From: Maribacter sp044594925
Lineage (GTDB): Bacteria > Bacteroidota > Bacteroidia > Flavobacteriales > Flavobacteriaceae
Reading direction: 5' to 3'
DNA: 64,000 nucleotides
Assembly (NCBI RefSeq): GCF_044594925.1
Contig: NZ_CP138991.1
Location: 434,001 to 498,000, forward strand
The notes below the pieces were generated by a model, which worked only from the letters and a program-made list of their open reading frames with translations, ran no database searches and was not told the DNA's origin. Made by a program: the position numbers and the translations under genes. Positions 51,560 to 60,674 of the stretch are shown here, one piece after another (within the stretch, counting starts at the first letter, position 1; each line of letters opens with the position of its first letter).

Positions 51560-52558
51560 TTACCTTGGGATTTCCACACTTTCCGTAATCATCTTTATAA
51601 CGCTTTCGGTAGACATGCCTTCCATTTCCCTTTCCGGTGTTAGAATAACCCTATGGTTTAGAACAGGTACCAAAGCTTTCTTTACATCTTCTGGGGTAAC
51701 AAAATCTCTTCCATTAACCGCTGCAAAGGCTTTTGCACTATTCAGAGTTGCAATAGAAGCTCTGGGGGAGCCACCCAAGTACAAGTGCGGATGATTTCGT
51801 GTTTTAGACACAACCTCGGCGATGTATTTAAAAATCTTTTCTTCCACTACGATATCCTGGATTTGTGCTTTAAAGGTTTTTAGCTTTGCTGGGCTTAAGA
51901 TGTCTTTAACCTTGGTTTGTGGCAAAGCACCTTTTCTTTCGTGGTGCGATTTTAGAATTAAAATTTCTTCCTCGTTTTCTGGGTAAGAAACTTTTATTTT
52001 AAAGAGAAAACGGTCTAATTGCGCTTCGGGTAGGGCATAGGTACCTTCTTGTTCTATGGGGTTTTGAGTAGCTAGAACCATAAAAGGAGATTCCATTTTA
52101 TAGGTAGTGCCATCCATGGTTACCTGTCTTTCTTCCATAGTTTCGAACATGGCTGCTTGTGTTTTTGCAGGAGCCCTATTTATTTCATCTATGAGAATTA
52201 TGTTGGAAAAGATAGGTCCTTTCTTAAATTCAAATTCCGATGATTTCACGTTAAAAATAGAGGTTCCGAGAATATCACTCGGCATAAGGTCCGGGGTAAA
52301 TTGAATACGACTAAAATCTGTCTTTAAAGTTTTGGCAAATAGTTTTGCCGTAATTGTTTTTGCAACACCAGGCACTCCCTCTATAAGCACATGGCCATCA
52401 ACTAAAAGCGATGCTATTAAAAGCTCTATAAAATTATCTTGACCTATAATTACTTTTGCCAACTCTTGTCTTATATCGGCAACGGCTTTTTGTAAATCTG
52501 CTAAAGGTATTCTAGCGTCAAAATTTAAGTCGTTCGTATTTTCGTCTTTATTTTCCAT
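51560..52558 (-). CDS. MoxR-type AAA+ ATPase
   Basis: The 332-residue AAA+ protein has Walker A GVPGVAKTITAK, Walker B IILIDEINRAP and the MoxR sensor region FMVLATQNPIEQEGTY. The C-terminal lid contains GRDFVTPEDVKKAL. MoxR ATPases act as chaperones that help activate partner proteins, often a DUF58/vWA protein such as the one encoded directly downstream. It overlaps the DUF4350 gene by 11 bases. Confidence 0.95.
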   Translation of the reverse strand: MENKDENTNDLNFDARIPLADLQKAVADIRQELAKVIIGQDNFIELLIASLLVDGHVLIEGVPGVAKTITAKLFAKTLKTDFSRIQFTPDLMPSDILGTSIFNVKSSEFEFKKGPIFSNIILIDEINRAPAKTQAAMFETMEERQVTMDGTTYKMESPFMVLATQNPIEQEGTYALPEAQLDRFLFKIKVSYPENEEEILILKSHHERKGALPQTKVKDILSPAKLKTFKAQIQDIVVEEKIFKYIAEVVSKTRNHPHLYLGGSPRASIATLNSAKAFAAVNGRDFVTPEDVKKALVPVLNHRVILTPEREMEGMSTESVIKMITESVEIPR

Positions 52559-53768
52559 CTGTTTCAGATTTAAATTTTTGGATGCGTTTATTTAGGTACA
52601 TCAATTCATTATCGGTTATTTGAGATTGCGCTCTTAGTTTTTCCATATACCTGAACAGCGCCTTGGTATCGTCAAAAGAATAGTTACTGCGAGCCGCTAA
52701 ATTTTTATAAAAATCATCTTCATTATCTATATTCCCTATATAGTATTTGGTACGGAGGTAATCTAGAAAGTAATTTATTTTATGCTCCACAATAGCCTTT
52801 TGGTCTCCTTTTTCGAAATACATATCTGAAATGGTGCGCGTAAAAGCTAGGGTCTGATTTTTTAGTGGGGTTATCACCGGTACTGCACGTTGCTTGCGCT
52901 TACCTTCAAAAACCACATAGATAAGTACGCCAATTAAGGCAAGATAGTAGGCCCATTTAAGTTCTTTGGTATTTAAGAAGATATGCATTGGAGAAGTATA
53001 AAAGGTTTTGCCGCTCTTATAATGATTATCCATAAATATGGTCTCGTGTTCATTTAAATAAGAAACTAAACCGGCCGTGTAAGATTTATTTTCCTCTTCT
53101 AAAATAAAGTGATTCGTAAAGGCCTTGGGAAAGGTTGATAATATGATTTCTCCCTTACCAAAAGGAGTCTTTATTACGGAAACAGCTGCTATTTGGTCTT
53201 CTTTAGCGTCATTGGGGAAGTGAATTGTGCCTATTACGGTAGATTTTAGTGTATCTATCACATCAAAATAATGAACAGCTTTATCTTTTTCATAGCGATA
53301 TTTTTTTTGTTCCTGTAAAAGTGGGTTTACAAGCTGATGATCTTGTTGTTGCGCTACTTCGAATCCGGCATAATGCACTCCGGTATCTAGCTGTAGTGTG
53401 TCTTTTAATTTTTCCTCAAAACCTTCGGATGCCACGAACAAAGTGTTGCCTTCCGACACCCAATCTAATAAAATATGAAGCTCCGCTTCCTGAAATTGTA
53501 CCGAGTTATTTATGAAAACATAAGTACCATTGACCTTGTTGTTCTCAGAAAGGAATTCAAAAGGGGGAACCTGCAGCTGCTTTATTTTGTTCGGAAATAA
53601 TTTGGTTTCCATAAGCTCATTAAAAACCAAGGTGCCATACGGAATTTTATGGGTGCTCACATAAGATTCATACCAATTAATATTCTTTGGCTTATTGTAT
53701 TGAAGCAGTAGTATAGCTCCTAAGGTAACTACGGCAATAATAATATAAATGATTCCTTTTTTACCCAT
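52548..53768 (-). CDS. DUF4350 membrane protein
   Basis: The 406-residue protein has an N-terminal helix (IIYIIIAVVTLGAILLLQY), an extracytoplasmic domain and a second helix near residue 265 (WAYYLALIGVLIYVVFEG), followed by a cytoplasmic alpha tail. This fits DUF4350, a family that accompanies MoxR/DUF58 operons in Bacteroidota and other phyla. A flavodoxin-like region (about 40-240; VSEGNTLFVASEGFEE) is possible. It overlaps the DUF4129 gene by eight bases. Confidence 0.8.
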   Translation of the reverse strand: MGKKGIIYIIIAVVTLGAILLLQYNKPKNINWYESYVSTHKIPYGTLVFNELMETKLFPNKIKQLQVPPFEFLSENNKVNGTYVFINNSVQFQEAELHILLDWVSEGNTLFVASEGFEEKLKDTLQLDTGVHYAGFEVAQQQDHQLVNPLLQEQKKYRYEKDKAVHYFDVIDTLKSTVIGTIHFPNDAKEDQIAAVSVIKTPFGKGEIILSTFPKAFTNHFILEEENKSYTAGLVSYLNEHETIFMDNHYKSGKTFYTSPMHIFLNTKELKWAYYLALIGVLIYVVFEGKRKQRAVPVITPLKNQTLAFTRTISDMYFEKGDQKAIVEHKINYFLDYLRTKYYIGNIDNEDDFYKNLAARSNYSFDDTKALFRYMEKLRAQSQITDNELMYLNKRIQKFKSETDGK

Positions 53769-54501
53769 TCGTTAAAAGTCGTTTTAAGGATAAAAAGGAA
53801 TTTTCTGCTTTTTGGTATTTTTCTTGGTCAATTGGAAATTCGCCATACCAGATATAGTCGTACAGCCGCGTAATTTTTTTGAAAGGATGTTTAAGATGTT
53901 CCTGTTCTAGTTCCTTGAGGTAGTCTTCATTGGTTTTTTGTATTTCCCAGTTTATCAACTCCCTTTCTGTCATTATTTGCAATAAGTATAGGTAGTAATA
54001 GCGAACAGCAAGACGGTAATTTTTATTGGCTAAAGCATCTTGAATAAGCTTTTGTATATCTTTATTTTTAATGATATGTTCCTCTTCGGACATTGCTACA
54101 GCTGCTTGATTTTTTTTAGCATTAACCATAGCCCTTGCATTTACGTTCAGGAAGAACTTAATTAGAATAAAAACAAGTACGGCCAAAAGTACATAAGGCA
54201 GGAACTCTAAAAATATACTAAGTGCTCCAACAGCTTTATTAACACCAAAAAGCCATTCAAAAAAACGTATGAGCAGATTTCCTATCCAATTTTTAAAAGC
54301 TATCCACCAGTCCGGGGTACTACTTTCTACTACCTCATAATTAAAATCAGGGTTATTTTTATAAACTTCTATATCCTGAGCTGTAATTTCTTTCTGAACT
54401 ATCTTGCGCTCATCATATTGCAGCGTTAAAGAATCCTTTTGGCTAAAACTGCTTAAGGATAGTAACAAAATGGGAATCAGATACAGAAGACCTTTGGGCA
54501 T
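53761..54501 (-). CDS. DUF4129 domain protein
   Basis: The 246-residue protein has a signal peptide (LLYLIPILLLSLSSFS), a helix near residue 110 (FLPYVLLAVLVFILIKFFL) and a cytoplasmic DUF4129-type tail (NYRLAVRYYYLYLLQIM, then LYDYIWYGEF). DUF4129 proteins often pair with DUF58 or transglutaminase proteins. It is part of the overlapping MoxR cluster and follows the next upstream gene by five bases. Confidence 0.8.
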   Translation of the reverse strand: MPKGLLYLIPILLLSLSSFSQKDSLTLQYDERKIVQKEITAQDIEVYKNNPDFNYEVVESSTPDWWIAFKNWIGNLLIRFFEWLFGVNKAVGALSIFLEFLPYVLLAVLVFILIKFFLNVNARAMVNAKKNQAAVAMSEEEHIIKNKDIQKLIQDALANKNYRLAVRYYYLYLLQIMTERELINWEIQKTNEDYLKELEQEHLKHPFKKITRLYDYIWYGEFPIDQEKYQKAENSFLSLKRLLTNG

Positions 54502-54506
54502 AGTTC

Positions 54507-55388
54507 CTAATCAGAAGTTTTACCAAGGTTTTCAATACGCTCATAAGTACCGGTAAAGTTCTTTTTCTCGTTGAGGTTAAAATAGATAAAAACTCCGGCG
54601 ATGACAGAAATAAGGTTCAAAAGAAATTGACCGATCGTGCCTACGATATTTAAAAGAATATATACCGGGTCTTTAAACATGTCTAACGTACCCTCGGCAT
54701 CCACTTCACCTGAGATTATACCCATTTTGAACCACTGGTATATAACTATTGGCAATTTAAACACGAAAGAGGCAATTGCTACAATAATTCCTAACACAAA
54801 AAACGTGGCAAAAGTCATCCACCATTCATCTTTCACCAAAGTGAAGCTGTAGCTATAGGCATCCGAAGCTCCCATTCTATTAAATACCAGTATACTGAAA
54901 GAAAGTGCTAAAGGAACATAGAGGTATATCCCGGGAATGAAGCAAAAAATAAAACCTACCATTACGGAGAGTCCTACCATGATTCCGAGTCCTATAAAGT
55001 TCCAAAAACTACCGTAGACTTCTTTTTGAATCGTTTCAAAATCTGTAGTGCCTTTTCCGTTTGAATAGGACTTAATATAATGTAGTACCGTAGATTGGGA
55101 CATTGTATACACGGCCATGATAGAAAGTATATACACCAAGCCAACAATGAAAATAGTGGCAAAGCTAGCAGCCTCATTCCCCGAATCGAACATCATAATA
55201 TTAGCCATATTCCCTACAAAATAAAGGTATGCGGCGAGGGCTAAAATCATTACTAGTAGAAAGGGGCCAACAATCTTGAAAAAGGTTGTAAAGAAAGGTT
55301 TAAACTCTGCTCTTAGAAAAGCAAAGGTGTCTGACAATATATCCCCTAGCTCTCGCTGTTTTTTAAATTCTATATAATCGGTCTTCAT
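54507..55388 (-). CDS. Polytopic membrane protein of MoxR cluster
   Basis: The 293-residue protein has about six predicted membrane helices, including FFTTFFKIVGPFLLVMILALAAYLYFVG and a long hydrophobic C-terminal run. It resembles the glycerophosphodiester phosphodiesterase membrane-domain/DUF7847 type as I recall it, but has no catalytic residues. It overlaps the SpoIIM-like gene by four bases and the DUF4129 gene follows five bases later, so it belongs to the cluster. Confidence 0.75.
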   Translation of the reverse strand: MKTDYIEFKKQRELGDILSDTFAFLRAEFKPFFTTFFKIVGPFLLVMILALAAYLYFVGNMANIMMFDSGNEAASFATIFIVGLVYILSIMAVYTMSQSTVLHYIKSYSNGKGTTDFETIQKEVYGSFWNFIGLGIMVGLSVMVGFIFCFIPGIYLYVPLALSFSILVFNRMGASDAYSYSFTLVKDEWWMTFATFFVLGIIVAIASFVFKLPIVIYQWFKMGIISGEVDAEGTLDMFKDPVYILLNIVGTIGQFLLNLISVIAGVFIYFNLNEKKNFTGTYERIENLGKTSD

Positions 55389-56347
55389 GTAATGTTGTTT
55401 TTTTTATGTAATTGGTATGGGTATATAACGTAATAAAAAAGTATTAGTGCCAAAGAGCTTATTATTATAAATAGGGCTAACCAATCTGGCATTTCGGTAT
55501 GTCTGGTCACAAAACCTTCTAAAAAACCTGCGATGACGAAGAACGGTATGGTACTTACCATAATTTTTAATCCGTTTTTAACACCTCTTTTAAAGGATTC
55601 TAAACGCGTATAGGTACCGGGGAAAAGCATACCATTGGCCAAAACCAATCCGGCACAACCTGCAATTATAATTACAGAAATTTCAATAGTACCGTGAATC
55701 CAGATGGTTCTCACGGATTCCCAAAGCAGCCCTTTTTCATAGAAGAAATATTGAAAACTTCCAAGCATAATACCATTTTGAAGCATTATCATTATTGTGC
55801 CAACTCCTAACATAATACCATAAACAAAGGCCATTAAAGCTACTCTGATATTATTAATGGTAATGCCCAAAAACATATTGAATTCTCCCATTTGCTTATA
55901 AACTGCCATGGGGTCTCCTTTTTCAATATTTTCTAACGTCATATTCACATAAGCATCACCAAGAATGGAACGCACAAAGTCTCCTTCATTAGCGGCAGAG
56001 AAAGCCCCAACAATACAGAAAAACAAGAACACTAAAAAAGCGATAAGTAATTCACGATGATGCCGTTTGAACATCATGGGAAATTCTTCTTTCCAAAAGC
56101 TTATGATCCTATTTTTAGGCTCTCTTTTGGTTCTATATATTTTTTGATGCGCTTGGGAGGCCAAAGAATTTAAATAATATTCCGTGTTGCTGGCAGGGTA
56201 AAAGGTCTTGGCGTAACTAAGATGATCCGTTATTTCTATATATAGATTGGACAATACATCTGGAGCTAGATTCGTTTTGTTAGCCAAAGCGCTTTCAAAA
56301 GTTGACCATTTGTCCTTATTTTGTTTTACAAAAGCGGCTTCGCGCAT
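55385..56347 (-). CDS. SpoIIM-like membrane protein
   Basis: The 320-residue protein has a cytoplasmic N-terminal part (about 1-100, with YNSLASQAHQKIYR-like helices) and then several membrane helices. It resembles stage II sporulation protein M (FLFFCIVGAFSAANEGDFVRSILG, NIRVALMAFVYGIMLGVGT, IHGTIEISVIIIAGCAGL). Bacteroidota do not sporulate; the family name comes from Bacillus. It is the first gene of the minus-strand cluster and diverges from the RDD gene across 33 bases. Confidence 0.85.
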   Translation of the reverse strand: MREAAFVKQNKDKWSTFESALANKTNLAPDVLSNLYIEITDHLSYAKTFYPASNTEYYLNSLASQAHQKIYRTKREPKNRIISFWKEEFPMMFKRHHRELLIAFLVFLFFCIVGAFSAANEGDFVRSILGDAYVNMTLENIEKGDPMAVYKQMGEFNMFLGITINNIRVALMAFVYGIMLGVGTIMIMLQNGIMLGSFQYFFYEKGLLWESVRTIWIHGTIEISVIIIAGCAGLVLANGMLFPGTYTRLESFKRGVKNGLKIMVSTIPFFVIAGFLEGFVTRHTEMPDWLALFIIISSLALILFYYVIYPYQLHKKNNIT

Positions 56348-56380
56348 TAAGAGAAGGGTTTATACCAAAGAAACAAAACA

Positions 56381-57097
56381 ATGGAACAATTTCAAATAGA
56401 AACAGCCCAAAATATAAGTATAGACCAAAATACGGCGCATTTAGGCGATCGTATGCTAGCGTTCCTAATAGATACCTTAATTCTGGTTATCTACTATGTA
56501 CTTATGATTTGGTTTTTATTGGCTTTGGACGTAGACCCCGGAGACCAATGGGCCATGTATATGCTTATTGGTTTGCCTGCATTCTTATATTACCTGCTTT
56601 TGGAAACTTTTATGGACGGTAAGACCATTGGCAAAAGTTTTATGAAATTACGGGTAGTGAAACTAGATGGTACTAAAGCAGGATTTTCTAGTTATTTTGT
56701 AAGGTGGATATTAAGAATAATAGATGTTTCCATTAGTTCAGGAGGCATCGCTGTTTTTACGATTTTAATACGGGGAAAAGGGCAGCGTGTTGGTGATATC
56801 GCAGCCGGTACTACAGTAATAAGCGAAAAAAAACGCATCTTTCTAAAAGATACCCTGCTAAGGGAATTACCAGAAGATTATAGTCCTAAATTTCCGCAGG
56901 TTACTGTCTTTAAGGATAAGGAAATGCAGACTATAAAGAACCTGTACGATAGTGCTAAACGAAACGGAAACCATAATGTAGTAGTATCTTTAAGTAACAG
57001 AATTAAAAAGGTTACGGAGATAACCACCGACCTACAGCCAATAGAATTTGTGGCCATCGTTATCAAGGATTACAGCTACTATACCCAACAACTATAA
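56381..57097 (+). CDS. RDD family membrane protein
   Basis: The 238-residue protein has an RDD domain (about 15-150): HLGDRMLAFLIDTLILVIYY, then several helices, and KTIGKSFMKLRVV and RGKGQRVGDIAAGT. The Arg-Asp-Asp signature appears here as DRMLAFLID, an R/D variation common in the family. The tail is cytoplasmic. RDD proteins may transport or bind ligands in the membrane. It is divergent from the SpoIIM-like gene, a pairing seen in other Bacteroidota. Confidence 0.85.
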   Translation: MEQFQIETAQNISIDQNTAHLGDRMLAFLIDTLILVIYYVLMIWFLLALDVDPGDQWAMYMLIGLPAFLYYLLLETFMDGKTIGKSFMKLRVVKLDGTKAGFSSYFVRWILRIIDVSISSGGIAVFTILIRGKGQRVGDIAAGTTVISEKKRIFLKDTLLRELPEDYSPKFPQVTVFKDKEMQTIKNLYDSAKRNGNHNVVVSLSNRIKKVTEITTDLQPIEFVAIVIKDYSYYTQQL

Positions 57098-57100
57098 ACC

Positions 57101-57706
57101 ATGTTCTATACGGTAATAGATATTTTAGGAACTATTGCATTTGCCATATCAGGTGTTTTGGTGGCTATGGAAAAACGACTGGATTTTTTCGGGGTGGTCA
57201 TCATCGCCTTTGTGACCTCTATAGGAGGTGGCACCCTACGCGATTTACTCATTGGAAATACACCAGTGGTCTGGATGCGAGATGCAACCTATGTAATTAC
57301 TATTTTGACCACTGTAGTTTTGGCCATTTTGTTCGTTAAACAATTAAAATACTTCAGGAAATCACTCTTTTTATTTGATACCATAGGTATTGGGTTGTAT
57401 ACATTGATAGGTGTTGAAAAAGGTCTGGATGCGGGATTATTACCGGTGATGTGCATAGCACTTGGAACTATTACAGCAAGTTTTGGCGGTGTCCTTAGGG
57501 ATATACTGTGTAATGAAATACCAGTAATATTTAGAAAAGAGGTGTATGCTACAATTTGTATTTTAGGTGGGGGTATTTATTTTCTGCTGATTCAATTTCC
57601 TATGAACAATACCTATGCCTATTCCGCGGCTATACTTTCTATAATAGCAATGCGGATTTTAGCGGTTAAGTTTAAAGTCTCTTTACCCAATATTTATAGG
57701 GATTAG
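57101..57706 (+). CDS. TRIC-type (UPF0126) cation channel family protein
   Basis: The 201-residue protein has seven predicted membrane helices. It carries the two glycine-rich repeats of UPF0126/trimeric intracellular cation channels: SIGGGTLRDLLIGNTPVVW and ASFGGVLRDILCNEIPVIF, plus YTLIGVEKGLDAG. These are the conserved ion-pore repeats. Bacterial homologues are potassium- or amino-acid-linked channels, and the substrate here is uncertain. It follows the RDD gene by three bases. Confidence 0.9.
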   Translation: MFYTVIDILGTIAFAISGVLVAMEKRLDFFGVVIIAFVTSIGGGTLRDLLIGNTPVVWMRDATYVITILTTVVLAILFVKQLKYFRKSLFLFDTIGIGLYTLIGVEKGLDAGLLPVMCIALGTITASFGGVLRDILCNEIPVIFRKEVYATICILGGGIYFLLIQFPMNNTYAYSAAILSIIAMRILAVKFKVSLPNIYRD

Positions 57707-57761
57707 GATTTAGAGGGTAGTGTTTGAAAAATATTTAATTCTTAGTTCTTGAAGATGTTCC

Positions 57762-57800
57762 TTGATCAACCCTGGCCCTGAGCGGAGCCGAAGAGATCAA
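57762..57800. repeat. Short hairpin repeat, possible dispersed element
   Basis: TTGATC (57762-57767) pairs with GATCAA (57795-57800) around CCCTGAGCGGAGCCGAAG. The G+C-rich core differs from its A+T-rich surroundings, and similar words recur as dispersed intergenic repeats in flavobacteria as I recall. Only one copy is visible here. Confidence 0.35.
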
Positions 57801-57831
57801 TACTGGTTTTGGATGGATTAGAAGGAATCAT

Positions 57832-58551
57832 TTATTCAACAACCTCTGCTTTTTGAATATAAATGTTTTGTGAAGGCCAATCTCCTTTACCCACAGGTTG
57901 GCTATTTATTTTATCAACTACATCCATACCCTCTACCACCCTTCCGAAAGGTGTAAAATCTCCGTCTAAATGATAAGAGCCGGGCTTTGTCACCACAATG
58001 AAAAACTCATACGGAGAAGCAAGCATATGCGGGTTATTTATCTCACTGCTGGGCATGGATACCGTTCCGCGATGATGCTTGTGGCCTTTTCTGGTATCAG
58101 GAGGTAAGAGGTACCTTCCAATAGTTCTTCGTTTTTGAGCTGTTTTTTTATCGTCAGAATTTCCACCTTGGATTATAAAATCCTTCACTACCCTATGAAA
58201 CTGGGTATAATCGAAATATCCTTTTTCGGTCAGGTAGATAAAATTTGCTTTGTGGTAGGGTACGTTATCGTATAATTGAATCACAAAACTTCCAAAATTA
58301 GTCGTCATTCTTACTTTGGTAGTCTTTAGGTTCTGCTGGTATTCAAAAAAGAAGTCAATTGCCTTTTCCTCGGTAAGCCTAAAGGTATCTTTTTGAATTT
58401 CTGTTGCTCGCTTTTCCTCTTCTATTTTGATGGAATCAATGGCTATAACCGTGGGGATAGTATCAGATTCTGATTTCCCTGGACTATCTTTACATCCTAT
58501 ACATAGGATCAATAAAGCAGTAGTAGACAGAAAGTAAGAAAGTAAGCGCAT
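57832..58551 (-). CDS. Cyclophilin-type peptidyl-prolyl isomerase, lipoprotein
   Basis: Cyclophilins isomerise X-Pro bonds. From ATG 58551 the product is 239 residues, with a lipoprotein signal MRLLSYFLSTTALLILCIGC. An in-frame upstream ATG (58563) adds four residues. The cyclophilin domain (about 75-235) has FHRVVKDFIIQGGNS and SHLDGDFTPFGRVV-like motifs (here YHLDGDFTPFGRVV), with the active-site Arg in FHRV. It is probably an envelope folding helper. The start codon overlaps the divergent Nudix start: CATG at 58549-58552. Confidence 0.93.
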   Translation of the reverse strand: MRLLSYFLSTTALLILCIGCKDSPGKSESDTIPTVIAIDSIKIEEEKRATEIQKDTFRLTEEKAIDFFFEYQQNLKTTKVRMTTNFGSFVIQLYDNVPYHKANFIYLTEKGYFDYTQFHRVVKDFIIQGGNSDDKKTAQKRRTIGRYLLPPDTRKGHKHHRGTVSMPSSEINNPHMLASPYEFFIVVTKPGSYHLDGDFTPFGRVVEGMDVVDKINSQPVGKGDWPSQNIYIQKAEVVE

Positions 58552-59191
58552 GAATTTTAGCATTTTTGAAGAACGGTTATCAAAAATAAAAAATCTATCC
58601 CTACCAGGCGAAGCATCACACTTTAAAATGGCCCCGGAGGAACGTATACAGGAACTTTTACAAGATAAGTTTAAGAGGAAAAATCCTAGGAAAGCCGCTG
58701 TAATGGCATTATTCTATCCAAATGCCGCCAATGAAACTAAAATACTGTGTATCCTTAGAAAAACGTATAAAGGAGTACATTCCAATCAGGTAGCCTTTCC
58801 AGGTGGTAAGGCCGAGATAGAAGATAAGGACATCATGGAAACGGCCCTACGGGAAACGCATGAAGAGGTAGGGGTGCACCCAAATGATGTAAGGGTCATT
58901 TCCGAGATTACTAAGGTTTATATTCCACCTAGTAATTTTGAAGTGCAGCCCTTTATCGGTCTCTATAGCAAACCCAAACCATTTGTGATTCAAGAATCGG
59001 AAGTAGCTGCACTTTTGGAGATTTCTTTAGTAGATTTCTTACAAGACCGCAATGTGGTATCGAAAAAATTAAGTACCTCATATGCTTCTGAGATTGAAGT
59101 ACCTGCCTTTAAACTAAACGATTACATTGTTTGGGGAGCTACGGCGATGATGATGAGTGAGATAAAAGACCTATTGAAGCAGGTGTTATAA
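58550..59191 (+). CDS. Nudix hydrolase, CoA pyrophosphatase-like
   Basis: The 213-residue protein carries a full Nudix box, beginning GGKAEIEDKDIMETALRET with HEEVGV following (G-x5-E-x7-REx2EExG). An upstream LKIPLPG-like element (LSLPGEASHFKMAPEER) and VHSNQVAFPGGKAEIE are typical of the CoA pyrophosphatase group (NudL/YeaB-like). It is cytoplasmic. The start MNFSIFEERL is family-typical, so the head-to-head overlap with the cyclophilin start appears genuine. Confidence 0.92.
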   Translation: MNFSIFEERLSKIKNLSLPGEASHFKMAPEERIQELLQDKFKRKNPRKAAVMALFYPNAANETKILCILRKTYKGVHSNQVAFPGGKAEIEDKDIMETALRETHEEVGVHPNDVRVISEITKVYIPPSNFEVQPFIGLYSKPKPFVIQESEVAALLEISLVDFLQDRNVVSKKLSTSYASEIEVPAFKLNDYIVWGATAMMMSEIKDLLKQVL

Positions 59192-59216
59192 AACACTATT
59201 TATTACTTTAGCGTTT

Positions 59217-60023
59217 ATGGGATTATTTAAGAAAAACCCTTTTGGGCATAACTTATTTCTGAAAAAGTGGCTTATTCGCATCTTGGCATTACTATCGCAT
59301 CAGCGCTACAAAAGATTTAATACCCTAGATATTGAGGGCTCTGAAATTATTAGGGATTTACCCGATACCAAAGTACTTTTTGTTAGTAACCATCAAACTT
59401 ATTTCGCAGATGTTGTTGCCATGTTCCATGTATTTAATGCCAGTTTAAGTGGGCGTGAGGATTCCATTAAAAACTTAGGGTATATTTGGCAGCCTAAATT
59501 GAACATGTACTACGTGGCCGCTGCGGAGACCATGAAGAAGAGTTTATTGACCAAGATTTTAGCCTACGCAGGGTCCATTAGTGTTCAGCGCACATGGAGG
59601 TCAGAAGGGCAAGATGTGAACAGACAGGTGAAAATGAGCGATATTTCTAATATTGGCATCGCCTTGGACGATGGTTGGGTCATTACTTTCCCCCAAGGGA
59701 CTACCACTCCTTGGAAACCGCTTAGAAAGGGTACGGCCCATATTATTAAAAAGTATAAACCTCTGGTAGTTCCCGTTGTTATCGATGGATTTAGACGCTC
59801 ATTTGATAAGAAGGGACTTCGTGTTAAGAAAAAGGGTATTCTACAATCAATGGTCATTAAGGAGCCGTTAGATATTGATTATGAAAACGAATCTACAGAA
59901 TCCATTATTGAGAAATTAGAATATGCCATAGAGCAGCATCCATCCTTTCTTAAGGTTATATCTGAAAAGGAGCTTTTGGCCTACGAGGAAGAAAATAAAA
60001 AACGTAAATGGCGAAATGATTAA
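59217..60023 (+). CDS. 1-acyl-sn-glycerol-3-phosphate acyltransferase-like protein
   Basis: The 268-residue PlsC-like protein has the acyltransferase block I VSNHQTYFADV (NHx4D), block III FPQGTTTPWKPLRKGTAHI and block IV VVPVVIDGF. The N-terminus is basic and hydrophobic (FLKKWLIRILALLSH), suitable for membrane association. PlsC makes phosphatidic acid, but the atypical block III (FPQGTTT in place of FPEGTRS) leaves room for another acyl acceptor. It overlaps the convergent membrane gene by four bases. Confidence 0.88.
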   Translation: MGLFKKNPFGHNLFLKKWLIRILALLSHQRYKRFNTLDIEGSEIIRDLPDTKVLFVSNHQTYFADVVAMFHVFNASLSGREDSIKNLGYIWQPKLNMYYVAAAETMKKSLLTKILAYAGSISVQRTWRSEGQDVNRQVKMSDISNIGIALDDGWVITFPQGTTTPWKPLRKGTAHIIKKYKPLVVPVVIDGFRRSFDKKGLRVKKKGILQSMVIKEPLDIDYENESTESIIEKLEYAIEQHPSFLKVISEKELLAYEEENKKRKWRND

Positions 60024-60670
60024 ACCTCTAGTTGTTTTAATTCTTTGTAGTTGCTATTGAGTTTACGTAATAGCAAACCATAAAGTAAAAAGTACACCCC
60101 ACCCATAAATAGGGTTAAAAGCACTCCAAAAATACCAATCGTGAGCATTAAGGTAATTCTCAGTTTTTCAGGAGAAATTTTATCTAGTCCATCCTTTAAT
60201 TCGGGAAATGCCGCAGAAATGTCCTCGCTAAGATAAATTCCTATGACCATTACGAGTATGGTAACCATAATCATAGAGAGTGAAAAAATAACATAGTGCT
60301 TTACTGTTCTTCTGGTCTTAATAATTTTTTTCATCAAATTCTTGGAGCTATCCAATACGGATATTTCCCTAAAACGCTGATAAAACTGAAAAATGAAATA
60401 GGCTGCAATTCCGTAGGAAAAAATAGAAAGCCCGAATAAATATTTAGATACTCCTATATTTTCATAAACCTGCAGACCATCTTGCCAAGAAGGCACTAAA
60501 TATAGTAGATGTGGAAGCGTAAATTCAAGAATACTAATGGTCAAAATCCATTTCACGATAGAAGATGATTTTTTCCATATCATTTTATGAATATCGGTAT
60601 AGGATAGTTTAGGCACGGCAATTTCCTTTTTTTGCCAATCTTTCTTTAATAATTCCAATTCATCCGTCAT
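60020..60670 (-). CDS. Membrane protein paired with sigma factor (possible anti-sigma)
   Basis: The 216-residue protein has a cytoplasmic N-terminus (MTDELELLKKDWQKKEIAVP) and about four membrane helices in the rest. It follows the sigma factor gene by four bases and is surely co-transcribed. Anti-sigma factors often take this position, but the N-terminal HxxxCxxC ZAS motif is absent, so the role is only suggested. Proteins of this kind recur after this sigma factor type in flavobacteria. Confidence 0.6.
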   Translation of the reverse strand: MTDELELLKKDWQKKEIAVPKLSYTDIHKMIWKKSSSIVKWILTISILEFTLPHLLYLVPSWQDGLQVYENIGVSKYLFGLSIFSYGIAAYFIFQFYQRFREISVLDSSKNLMKKIIKTRRTVKHYVIFSLSMIMVTILVMVIGIYLSEDISAAFPELKDGLDKISPEKLRITLMLTIGIFGVLLTLFMGGVYFLLYGLLLRKLNSNYKELKQLEV

Positions 60671-60674
60671 AACC

